The position numbers and the translations under genes are program-made. From positions 1-18,072 of the forward strand of contig CAIQND010000512.1 of assembly GCA_903873045.1 (NCBI GenBank): DNA of 18,072 nt, written 5' to 3'. Shown one piece after another: positions 1 through 5,723 of this stretch. The notes below the pieces were generated by a model. It was not told the origin of the DNA, searched no databases, and worked only from the letters and a program-made list of their open reading frames with translations. Numbering within the stretch: the stretch's first letter is position 1; every line of letters begins with the position of its first letter. The DNA comes from an uncultured Methylococcaceae bacterium (GTDB taxonomy: Bacteria > Pseudomonadota > Gammaproteobacteria > Methylococcales > Methylomonadaceae).

Positions 1-49
1 GTCTGAGTACTTCTCTTAAATTTCGCATTGCTGTTCTCTTCGCTGACAT
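1..49 (-). CDS. istA: IstA transposase of IS21 family, N-terminal fragment (continues beyond window)
   Basis: Only 16 codons are visible, reading leftwards from an ATG at 49-47: MSAKRTAMRNLREVLR. This matches the usual opening of IS21-family IstA proteins, in which a short basic leader and a 'M(R)xxxEVLRL' segment precede the helix-turn-helix. A strong ribosome-binding site, GGAG, lies 6 nt upstream of the ATG on the minus strand, which supports it as a genuine start. IstA is the DDE transposase and normally works with the AAA+ helper IstB, which would lie further left. With so few residues the call depends heavily on the adjacent IS21-like repeat array. Whether the rest of the gene is intact cannot be seen. 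Confidence 0.65.
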   Translation of the reverse strand, partial: MSAKRTAMRNLREVLR

Positions 50-109
50 TATCTTCTCCACATAAACGGAAAAGGATAGTCTGGGTTGATAAACAATGCG
101 TTAGGCGGG

Positions 110-269
110 ATTCTGGCATCTTGAACACCTATTCTGGCAAGCTGAACACCTATTCTGGAAAATCCAGAAAAGTGTTCAGCTTGAAACCAGAATCAGTGTT
201 CAACTTGTTTCAGAATAGGTGTTCAGATTGGAGCAGAATGGGTGTTCAGGTTGAGCCAGAATATGCACA
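110..269. repeat. IS21 terminal repeat array: two inverted sub-arrays of 21-23 bp units
   Basis: The core motif is GAACACCTATTCTGG. Two exact copies occur at 123-137 and 144-158, 21 bp apart, with a partial copy (ATTCTGG) at 110-116. The same motif then recurs in reverse orientation, starting at 164, 187, 210 and 233, exactly 23 bp apart, with a truncated fifth unit at 256 (CCAGAAT). Spacers vary, but 'TTG' 3-4 bases after GTGTTCA is kept. The two sub-arrays meet head to head: 141-149 GCTGAACAC pairs with 172-180 GTGTTCAGC, and 153-159 TTCTGGA pairs with 163-169 TCCAGAA, around an AAA loop. Likely transposase-binding sites at an IS21-family end; they lie upstream of the istA start. Confidence 0.75.
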
Positions 270-1012
270 AGTCTGGAGCTGCACAATGGCTTAATGGACA
301 GATTAGGTTCTGTGGCATCTACTTCAAGTGCTGGGATAGCTACGGCTTAAGCCAATACGATTTTAGAAGCGGATCATTCAGCCAGGATGCCAGAGGCCGC
401 TGGTATTTCAATATCGTAGTGCATGTTGAAATTGAAGAAAGAGTTTCTGGTAATGGTCAAGTAGGCATTGACCTTGGCCTAAAAACAACGGCCACTTGCT
501 CAAATGGCGATACTTTAGATCGTCAAAATTGCTATCGAAACAGTGAAGAAAAACTGGGTACGGCTCAACGTGCCAATAAAACCAAACAGATTAAAAACAT
601 CCACGCCAAGATTAAAAACCGTCGTGCGGATGCGCTACACAAGTTCAGCAACAAAATAGTAAAAGAAAACAGTTTAATCGTCGTCGGCAACGTCAGCGCG
701 TCCGGTCTTGCTAAAACTACTATGGCTAAATCCGTTTTAGATGCAGGGTGGGCGATGCTTAAAGTACAACTTGATTATAAATCCAAAGGGATGCAAGGTG
801 TATTCATGGAAGTCAACGAAGCATACACTACTCAAGCGTGTTCGTGCTGTGGCTGCATAAGCTCCAGTAGTCCGAAAGGTAGGCGCGATCTTGGAATAAG
901 AGAATGGATTTGTGCCGAGTGTGGCACTACGCATGATAGAGATATTAATGCGGCCAAGAACATTCTCTCTCTGGGGCATCAGAGACTAGCAGTAGGAATC
1001 CCCGTCCTTTAG
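269..1012 (+). pseudogene. tnpB: TnpB-family RNA-guided nuclease of an IS200/IS605-type element, 5'-truncated
   Basis: The surviving ~247 codons carry the C-terminal two-thirds of a TnpB. They include a stretch ending the wedge-like N-terminal domain (QIRFCGIYFKCWDSYGL), RuvC-I GIDLGLK, a RuvC-II region LIVVGNVSASGLAKT, a zinc ribbon (CSCCG ... CAECG) and RuvC-III DRDINAAKNI close to the C-terminus. TnpBs are about 350-420 residues, so roughly 120-150 N-terminal residues are missing. The frame can be extended to an ATG at 242, but those codons are IS21 repeat DNA, so the gene was cut by that insertion near 269. In RuvC-II the usual acidic residue is replaced by Gly-Asn; a downstream glutamate in FMEVNE may substitute, as described for some TnpB clades. 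The stop codon lies inside the right-end hairpin, as is normal for these elements. Confidence 0.85.
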
Positions 1013-1029
1013 GGCGGGGAGGATGTCAA
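270..1029 (+). mobile_element. IS200/IS605-type (tnpB) element remnant, left end lost
   Basis: The remnant spans from the IS21 junction to the right end after the hairpin. No TnpA (Y1 transposase) is visible, so this was either a tnpB-only element or its left part went with the IS21 insertion. The right boundary is placed near 1029 (..GGATGTCAA) because DUF4160 coding sequence resumes immediately after it on the minus strand. Without tnpA and the left end the element cannot move by itself. Confidence 0.7.
1000..1029 (+). ncRNA. Right-end hairpin and probable 3' end of an omega (re)RNA scaffold
   Basis: CCCCGTCC (1000-1007) pairs with GGGCGGGG (1012-1019) around the loop TTTA, giving an 8-bp stem with one G-T pair. 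GGATGTCAA follows. This overlaps the tnpB stop codon. In IS200/IS605 elements this structure is the right end recognised by the Y1 transposase. The same region forms the 3' part of the omega RNA that guides TnpB, with flanking DNA serving as the guide. The 5' extent of the RNA cannot be defined from sequence alone, so only the hairpin and tail are marked. Confidence 0.6.
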
Positions 1030-1131
1030 TGTAATTTCATATCCAGCGTATTTTGCATGAAAATGAGGTGGGGCATGGTCATCCCAATACATGGCAATGA
1101 TTATTCCAAGAAATCGGCTTATGACGGGCAT
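1027..1131 (-). pseudogene. DUF4160 protein, N-terminal fragment interrupted by the tnpB element
   Basis: Reading leftwards from ATG at 1131-1129 the product begins MPVISRFLGIIIAMYWDD and continues HAPPHFHAKYAGYEIT. This is the characteristic opening of the small DUF4160 family, including its conserved 'DDHxPPHFHA' segment. After about 34-35 residues the frame enters the TnpB right-end hairpin and stops at 1011-1009, against a normal length of roughly 80-90 residues. DUF4160 genes often sit next to a DUF2442 gene; their function is not established, though a toxin-antitoxin-like role has been suspected. No good ribosome-binding site is visible. The rest of the gene is not in the window. Confidence 0.75.
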
Positions 1132-1260
1132 CAAAGTACACTCTTACTTTATAAATACCAACTAATTTTGCCATACTCAGCCAAAATAGTCGTCCTAATT
1201 TAAGTGCGGCTCTAAAATGCTGGAGCGTTAAGTCAGGCATTTAAGTTTATTGTGACCCCA
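1132..1260. other. Unassigned junction DNA between DUF4160 and rsmI remnants
   Basis: No gene is recognised. A 53-codon minus-strand frame (1240-1079) has an ATG but overlaps DUF4160 out of frame and matches nothing I know. The right edge holds TTTATTGTGACCCCAG (1246-1261); a GTGACCCC-type sequence resembles ends of some short insertion elements and coincides with the point where rsmI similarity starts, so this may be a third insertion boundary. Confidence 0.3.
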
Positions 1261-1407
1261 GTTATTTACCAGGAAAGGCTCCTTCAGGTGTTATTGCGGG
1301 AGTGTTCTATTAAGACCGCTGTGGCAATGGCGGTAGACATTACGGGTGTTAGAAAAAAGCTTTTATATCAGGCAGCACTGGAAATGACTAAAGAAAAAGA
1401 CGCTTAG
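1261..1407 (+). pseudogene. rsmI: rsmI remnant: C-terminal helical domain of 16S rRNA C1402 2'-O-methyltransferase
   Basis: An open stretch without its own start, ending in TAG at 1405-1407, translates as ..ERLLQVLLREC then SIKTAVAMAVDITGVRKKLL and YQAALEMTKEKDA. This matches the conserved C-terminal helix-turn-helix-like domain of RsmI (LPLKxAAxLAAxITGxxKxxLYxLAL). RsmI methylates the 2'-OH of C1402 in 16S rRNA using SAM; full proteins are about 280 residues, so only about one sixth remains and the catalytic domain is gone. The position fits the rsmI-rnpB-mraZ order I recall from Pseudomonas, so this looks like the native gene cut by mobile DNA or a rearrangement rather than an imported fragment. 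A functional copy elsewhere cannot be excluded. Confidence 0.75.
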
Positions 1408-1513
1408 TTATTGCGCTAGTTATGTGTGATAAATAAGTTCAATTACCCTCTGTTTCTACAGGCCAATACTGCAAAAATTAAATGGTGTTGGAGCAGTTGT
1501 TTAATTTATCGGA

Positions 1514-1542
1514 TTGGCGATGGGATGATAATACGGTATAAT
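1514..1542 (+). promoter_or_regulatory. sigma70-type promoter of rnpB
   Basis: TTGGCG (1514-1519) and TATAAT (1537-1542) are separated by 17 bp. The -10 is a perfect consensus. The expected transcription start 7-9 nt downstream coincides with the 5' end of the RNase P RNA P1 helix at about 1551. Confidence 0.85.
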
Positions 1543-1550
1543 AAGCGTTG

Positions 1551-1901
1551 AAAGAGTCGGCTGGACAGTCGCTGTTTTATCATCATGATAAGATGGAGGA
1601 AAGTCCGGGCTCCATTGGGCAGGGTGCCAGGTAACGCCTGGGAGGCGTGAGCCTACGGAAAGTGCCGCAGAAAATAAACCGCCTGTCATTTATGACAGGT
1701 AAGGGTGAAAAGGTGCGGTAAGAGCGCACCGCGCAACTGGTAACAGAAGTGGCATGGTAAACCCCACCCGGAGCAAGATCAAATAGAGGGACAGACGCGT
1801 GGCCCGCGCGGTTCCTGGGTAGATTGCTTGAGCTGCAGGGTGACTTGCAGCCTAGATGAATGACTGTTCTCGACAGAACCCGGCTTATAGGCTGACTCTT
1901 T
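1551..1901 (+). ncRNA. rnpB: RNase P RNA (bacterial class A)
   Basis: This is the catalytic RNA of ribonuclease P, which removes 5' leaders from pre-tRNAs together with the RnpA protein. Universally conserved blocks are present: GGAGGAAAGTCCGGGC at 1595-1610, GCAAGATCAAATAG near 1774, AGATGAATGACTG near 1854 and ACAGAACCCGGCTTAT ending at about 1889. The ends pair as helix P1: AAAGAGTCGGC (1551-1561) with GCTGACTCTTT (1891-1901), with one G-U pair. The length of about 351 nt is slightly below the 377 nt of E. coli. A T-rich tract (TCTTTATTTATT) follows P1 and may help end transcription. It has its own promoter and is not part of the dcw operon. Confidence 0.97.
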
Positions 1902-2216
1902 CTTTATTTATTATGTGTTGTGTCTCAGTGAGTTTTAGGTCTCATTTTTGTTGTTAGATGCCAATAACAGGTATCTAACATGATGTTTAAAGACTGCCGG
2001 GTAAATAGTGCGGCAATATCCCTCCTCAAAATCCCCTTTTGCATTAAAAAATTCAATAGGATCCACGGGCTATTACTTAAAGTATTATCTTAGCAACATC
2101 AATTAACCATCTGATAAAGCATAGAATTTGTTTTGCTGTGTTTTGTGTGGTGAGTCCTCATTAAGAAAGTGATGTAAGTCATTGTCAAAAAAGAAAGACT
2201 TTAAATGAAATCATTC
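1902..2216. other. Intergenic region between rnpB and the dcw promoter; no gene seen
   Basis: No frame with a ribosome-binding site or family resemblance was found on either strand. The longest plus-strand candidate is about 37 codons from ATG near 1981, without a Shine-Dalgarno. One hairpin is visible: TTAGATGCC (1954-1962) with GGTATCTAA (1970-1978), 7-base loop, not followed by a T-tract. It may mark the end of the rnpB transcript or be unrelated. Confidence 0.5.
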
Positions 2217-2245
2217 TTGACTAAGAGCTGTTTGGAATTTATAGT
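2217..2245 (+). promoter_or_regulatory. Pmra: sigma70-type promoter of the dcw operon
   Basis: TTGACT (2217-2222) and TATAGT (2240-2245) are separated by 17 bp, each one base from consensus. The predicted start near 2252 gives a short leader of about 55 nt before mraZ and places the first MraZ box at or just after the start site. It is the only strong promoter seen ahead of the cluster. Confidence 0.8.
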
Positions 2246-2251
2246 GCTTCC

Positions 2252-2279
2252 AAGTGGTAAAAAAGTGGTGAAAAGTGGG
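2252..2279 (+). promoter_or_regulatory. MraZ operator: three direct GTGG boxes
   Basis: AAGTGGT (2252-2258), AAGTGGT (2263-2269) and AAGTGGG (2273-2279) repeat with 10-11 bp spacing, so they lie on one face of the helix. MraZ is known to bind short direct repeats of this type (TGGGN repeats in E. coli, AAAGTGK in Mycoplasma) upstream of its own gene. Their place immediately downstream of the -10 element fits autorepression of the whole operon. Confidence 0.8.
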
Positions 2280-2305
2280 TTTTTTAGAGTTTTTTGAGGT
2301 GGATT

Positions 2306-2773
2306 TTGTTTCGTGGCATCAGTTCAATCAACTTGGACGATAAAGGACGTCTTGCAATTCCAACCCGTTACCGGGAAGAATTACAGGATTGTTGTGAGCG
2401 TCAAATGGTGGTGACGGTTGCAGTAAACGAACGCTGTATCGGAGAAAATGGCTGTTTATGGCTTTATCCACTCCCTGAATGGGAAAAACTTGAGCTTACC
2501 ATCAGTAAATTACCGACTTTAAATAAAATGGCCGGCAAGTTAAGACGCTTTGTTATAGGTAACGCGTCTGAATGCGAAATGGACGGGCAGGGACGCTTGC
2601 TATTGCCGGAAAAACTCAGGAAGTTTGCCGGTATTGACAAGAAAATTGTCTTGGTCGGTCAGCTTAACAAGTTTGAAATATGGAATGAAAGTGCCTGGGC
2701 AGCCAAAGAGAAAGAATGGCTGAATGGCGATGATAATGAAGGCCTGGAAGAGCTAGGGTCTTTATCTTTTTAA
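2306..2773 (+). CDS. mraZ: Transcriptional regulator MraZ
   Basis: MraZ is the DNA-binding autoregulator at the head of dcw clusters; in E. coli it represses the operon and opposes RsmH. The protein has two tandem SpoVT/AbrB-like half domains, each marked by a D-x-(K/Q)-G-R signature: LDDKGRLAIP near residue 10 and MDGQGRLLLP near residue 94. With a TTG start at 2306 it begins MFRGISSINLDDKGRL, the standard MraZ opening, and is 155 residues (E. coli 152). GAGG at 2296-2299 lies 6 nt before this TTG. An upstream in-frame TTG at 2294 would add four residues but has no ribosome-binding site. The three GTGG boxes upstream are its probable operator. The gap to rsmH is 17 nt. Confidence 0.95.
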   Translation: MFRGISSINLDDKGRLAIPTRYREELQDCCERQMVVTVAVNERCIGENGCLWLYPLPEWEKLELTISKLPTLNKMAGKLRRFVIGNASECEMDGQGRLLLPEKLRKFAGIDKKIVLVGQLNKFEIWNESAWAAKEKEWLNGDDNEGLEELGSLSF

Positions 2774-2790
2774 ATTACGGGAGATTGTTG

Positions 2791-3717
2791 GTGGAACATT
2801 TACCCGTTATGTATGCGGAAGCCCTGCAGCAGTTGGCGATCAAAAAAGACGGTATTTATCTCGATTGTACGTTTGGACGTGGCGGGCATAGTCAGGGTAT
2901 CCTGAATTTGCTGGGTCCAACTGGTCAATTGCTGGCTTTTGATCGTGATTCGGACGCGATAAATTCAGATTATGCGCAAGCCATGCTTGCGGACGAGCGC
3001 TTTAAATTAAAGCATAGCTGTTTTTCACAATTGGAAAATATAGTCGAAAGCGCAGGGTTGGTCGGAAAAGTCGATGGTATTTTACTGGACTTGGGCATGT
3101 CGTCGCCACAACTTGATAATCCGGAAAGGGGTTTCAGCTTTTTGCGGGATGGTCCGTTGGATATGCGTATGGACGGCAGTACGGGGATTTCGGCTGAACA
3201 ATGGTTAGCGAGTGTCGACGAGAAAGATCTGGTCAAGGTTTTATTTGAGTATGGTGAAGAAAAGTTTGCACGACGGATAGCGCGAGCGATAGTTGAACAA
3301 AGGGCGCAAGCACCTATTACAACAACCCGGCAATTGGCGTTACTGATTGAAAATGCAGTCTCTGTCAGGGAGAAGCATAAGCACCCGGCAACCCGGACGT
3401 TTCAAGCAATACGTATTGAAATTAATGGGGAGCTGGATGAGTTAAAGGTTGTTTTAGAGCAGTCTGCGCGAGTACTGAAACCGGAAGGACGTTTGGTGGT
3501 CATTTCTTTTCATTCGCTTGAAGACAGGATTGTTAAACGCTTTATTAGAAATGAATCCGGAGCCAAATATAATCCGGGTAAATTGCCTATAAAGGAAGTG
3601 GATATTGCTAAAGGTATTTTAAAGAAAGTGAGTAAAGCGTTGAAAGCGGATGCCCAGGAAATCAGACAAAATCCAAGAGCCAGAAGTGCAGTCATGCGAG
3701 TCGCCGAGAGAGTTTAA
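2791..3717 (+). CDS. rsmH: 16S rRNA (cytosine(1402)-N(4))-methyltransferase RsmH
   Basis: RsmH (formerly MraW) methylates N4 of C1402 in 16S rRNA with SAM, in the ribosomal P site. The SAM-binding DCTFGRGGHS motif is near residue 25, the DGILLDLGMSSPQLD block near residue 95, GFSFLRDGPLDMRMD follows, and TRTFQAIRIEINGELDEL lies in the C-terminal half. The length of 308 residues fits the family. Three starts are possible (TTG 2785, TTG 2788, GTG 2791); GTG is preferred because GGAG at 2780-2783 is 7 nt upstream and the protein then opens MEHLPVM. Its usual partner on the same nucleotide, RsmI, survives only as a C-terminal fragment upstream. The stop TAA is followed at once by the ftsL start. 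Confidence 0.96.
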   Translation: MEHLPVMYAEALQQLAIKKDGIYLDCTFGRGGHSQGILNLLGPTGQLLAFDRDSDAINSDYAQAMLADERFKLKHSCFSQLENIVESAGLVGKVDGILLDLGMSSPQLDNPERGFSFLRDGPLDMRMDGSTGISAEQWLASVDEKDLVKVLFEYGEEKFARRIARAIVEQRAQAPITTTRQLALLIENAVSVREKHKHPATRTFQAIRIEINGELDELKVVLEQSARVLKPEGRLVVISFHSLEDRIVKRFIRNESGAKYNPGKLPIKEVDIAKGILKKVSKALKADAQEIRQNPRARSAVMRVAERV

Positions 3718-3984
3718 GTGGTTATAAATCGACTTTTAGGTGTCGCAGGCATTGTGCTTTTATTATCAGCTTTAGCGGTTATTTATAGCAAATACTACTC
3801 ACGTTTGATTTTTATTGAGATCCAAAAACAGGAAAAATCCCTGGATCAGTATGAAATTGAATGGGGGCAGATGCAATTGGAGCTAACGATGCTGGCTGAA
3901 CAAAATAGGGTAGAGCTAGTGGCTCGCGAGCAATTGAAGTTGGTGATGCCTTTAAGAGAAAAAATTATTTATATAAAACCGTAA
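3718..3984 (+). CDS. ftsL: Cell division protein FtsL
   Basis: This is a small bitopic inner-membrane protein of the FtsQLB complex, which relays the activation signal to FtsWI at the septum. It has 88 residues: a short N-terminus, one hydrophobic segment (about residues 6-23, LLGVAGIVLLLSALAVIY), then a periplasmic helical region with heptad-like spacing (EKSLDQYEIEWGQMQLELTM) typical of the FtsL/DivIC coiled coil. It ends in 'REKIIYIKP'; a similar xxIIYI end is common in the family. The start is GTG at 3718, directly after the rsmH stop, with GAGAGAG about 6 nt upstream. It abuts ftsI with no gap. Sequence conservation in this family is low, so position and architecture carry the call. Confidence 0.9.
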   Translation: MVINRLLGVAGIVLLLSALAVIYSKYYSRLIFIEIQKQEKSLDQYEIEWGQMQLELTMLAEQNRVELVAREQLKLVMPLREKIIYIKP

Positions 3985-5715
3985 ATGTTAGATTTTCGAG
4001 TTAGAAGTACGGCAAAACAACCGAGCGACAATTTTTCAGGTAGAAGAAAATTTTTGGTTGTTTTTATGATGGGCTGCATGTTGGTATTGACCGGTCGTGC
4101 CATTGATTTACAAGTCCTGAACAAACAGTTTCTTAAAGCTCAGGGTGATATGAGGCAAGTTGATGAAGTCTCTATTTCTGCATACAGAGGCATGATTAAA
4201 GACAGGAATGGTGATCCTTTGGGAATTAGTACGCCTGTTGAGTCTATTTGGATAAATCCACGAGAGCTTAAATTTGCAAAAGAAGACCAGTTAAGAGTGA
4301 TGGAAAAGCTGTTGAATTTGCCAGCGGGTAAAGTCACTGAATGGATTAAGGAAGATTCGCGCAGACAATTTCTTTATATAGCACGTAGGGTTAATCCACA
4401 GCTGGGTGATCAAGTTAAAGAGTTAAAGCTTGGAGGCGTTTATTTTGAACGTGAATTCAAACGTTTTTATCCTACCGGCGGGGTTTCTGCGCATATCGTT
4501 GGCTTTACCAATGTTGATGATATTGGGCAGGCAGGAATGGAATCCGGTTATGAAAACTTATTAAAAGGCAATTCAGGCAGTAAACGGGTCATCAGGGATG
4601 GGCAGCGTCGAATTATTGCCGATATAGAAAATATAAAAGAACCTGTTTCTGGAAAAAATCTTGAGTTAAGTATTGATCAGCGTATTCAATATCTGGCGTA
4701 TCGGGAGTTGCAGTTAGCGGTGACTGCCAATAAAGCAAAATCAGGTGCTTTGGTGGTATTGGATGCAAAAAATGGCGAAATCTTGGCGGCCGTTAATCAG
4801 CCCTCGTTTAATCCGAATACCAGAAATAATTTGAAGGAAAGTTTATACAGAAACCGGGCTATTACCGACATATTTGAACCGGGTTCAACGGTTAAGCCTT
4901 TTGTAGTCGCAGCCGCTTTAGACGGTGGTTACGTAAGTCCTAATGCAACTTTTGCGACTCAGGGAACGTATCAAATCGGACGCAATACGGTTAAAGATGT
5001 GCATAATTACGGCACCCTGGATTTAACGCACGTACTAAAAAAATCCAGTAATGTTGCGGTTAGCATGATGGCACTGAAAATGCCGCCGAAATATTTTTGG
5101 GGTGTTTATCATCAGCTTGGCTTTGGCGTTTCAGCGGGCTCAGGTTTTCCGGGTGAAGCCAGTGGTACGATGCGTGATTATAAAAAATGGAGTGATTTTG
5201 ATCGCGCGATTATGTCCTTCGGTTATGGCCTGAGTAGTTCGGCGTTGCAGTTGGCAAGAGCTTATACGGCATTGGCAGATGACGGTATTTTGCATTCAGT
5301 GAGCTTGCTGAAGCGTGAGGAAGATGATGATGCCGTTCGGGTATTTTCAGCTAAAACGGCCAAGAGTGTTAGAAAGATGATGGAAACCGTACTGATGAAA
5401 GATGGTACGGCTTATGAAGCCAGAGTGGACGGTTACACGGCAGCCGGTAAAACCGGGACGGTAAAAAAAGCTTCCGGTTCCAGAGGCTATACCGAGAAGA
5501 GTTATTTTGCTGTTTTTGCCGGAATGGCACCGGCCAGTGATCCGCGCTTGATTGTTGTTGTTATGATTGATGAACCTTCTGCCGGACAGTACTACGGTGG
5601 CTTGGTTTCAGCGCCAGTTTTTTCTAAAGTGATGGCTGGCGCATTGAGGGTGTTGGAAGTTGCCCCTGATAAGGAAGAAACTATGCCCGTTTTGTTAACG
5701 CAAAAAAGCAGGTAA
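3985..5715 (+). CDS. ftsI: Peptidoglycan D,D-transpeptidase FtsI (penicillin-binding protein 3)
   Basis: FtsI is the septal class B PBP that crosslinks new peptidoglycan, working with the FtsW glycosyltransferase. It has an N-terminal signal anchor (about residues 22-40, KFLVVFMMGCMLVLTGRAI), a pedestal/dimerisation domain starting with the RG-x-I-x-DRNG block (68-76), and a transpeptidase domain. All three active-site motifs are visible: S301-T-V-K304, S354-S-N356 and K489-T-G491. The length of 576 residues is close to the 588 of E. coli. The ATG start immediately follows the ftsL TAA, implying translational coupling. As a beta-lactam target it has no obvious anomaly in its motifs. Confidence 0.98.
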   Translation: MLDFRVRSTAKQPSDNFSGRRKFLVVFMMGCMLVLTGRAIDLQVLNKQFLKAQGDMRQVDEVSISAYRGMIKDRNGDPLGISTPVESIWINPRELKFAKEDQLRVMEKLLNLPAGKVTEWIKEDSRRQFLYIARRVNPQLGDQVKELKLGGVYFEREFKRFYPTGGVSAHIVGFTNVDDIGQAGMESGYENLLKGNSGSKRVIRDGQRRIIADIENIKEPVSGKNLELSIDQRIQYLAYRELQLAVTANKAKSGALVVLDAKNGEILAAVNQPSFNPNTRNNLKESLYRNRAITDIFEPGSTVKPFVVAAALDGGYVSPNATFATQGTYQIGRNTVKDVHNYGTLDLTHVLKKSSNVAVSMMALKMPPKYFWGVYHQLGFGVSAGSGFPGEASGTMRDYKKWSDFDRAIMSFGYGLSSSALQLARAYTALADDGILHSVSLLKREEDDDAVRVFSAKTAKSVRKMMETVLMKDGTAYEARVDGYTAAGKTGTVKKASGSRGYTEKSYFAVFAGMAPASDPRLIVVVMIDEPSAGQYYGGLVSAPVFSKVMAGALRVLEVAPDKEETMPVLLTQKSR

Positions 5716-5723
5716 TACGACTG

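Larger units (their letters stand above)
1..269 (-). mobile_element. IS21-family insertion sequence, istA-proximal end (runs off window)
   Basis: Three things support this call. The minus strand at the left edge encodes an IstA-like N-terminus. A periodic repeat array lies upstream of that start, and multiple terminal repeats are a known feature of IS21-family ends, thought to be transposase binding sites. The array stops abruptly where tnpB homology begins. The outer boundary is placed near 267-269, where the plus strand reads ..TGCACA; IS21-family elements typically end in CA on that side. The exact end and any target duplication cannot be fixed because the other end of the element lies outside the window. 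Family assignment is from recognition, not a database search. Confidence 0.7.

Noticed and set aside
123..262. Regular 21-23 bp repeats resembling a small CRISPR array
   Set aside because: The units are contiguous degenerate repeats without unique 30-40 bp spacers, and orientation flips in the middle. A neighbouring IstA start explains them as an IS21-family end.
242..268. ATG at 242 as the true start of tnpB
   Set aside because: Codons up to about 268 are IS21 repeat DNA, and TnpB needs over 100 more N-terminal residues. The frame is open there by chance.
28..294. 88-codon plus-strand frame at the left edge
   Set aside because: It reads through the repeat array and the antisense of istA; the repeated peptide LNTYSGK is only the translated DNA repeat. 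No ribosome-binding site.
1079..1240. 53-codon minus-strand frame opening MPDLTLQHFRAALKLG
   Set aside because: It overlaps the recognisable DUF4160 start in another frame, has no clear ribosome-binding site and resembles no family I know. Treated as chance or an unknown relic.
1501..1689. 62-codon minus-strand frame
   Set aside because: Entirely antisense to the rnpB promoter and the 5' half of RNase P RNA, whose conserved blocks are unmistakable.
1990..2020. TGCCG ... CGGCA inverted repeat as an rnpB terminator
   Set aside because: Only 5 bp of stem, an 11-base loop and no following T-tract.
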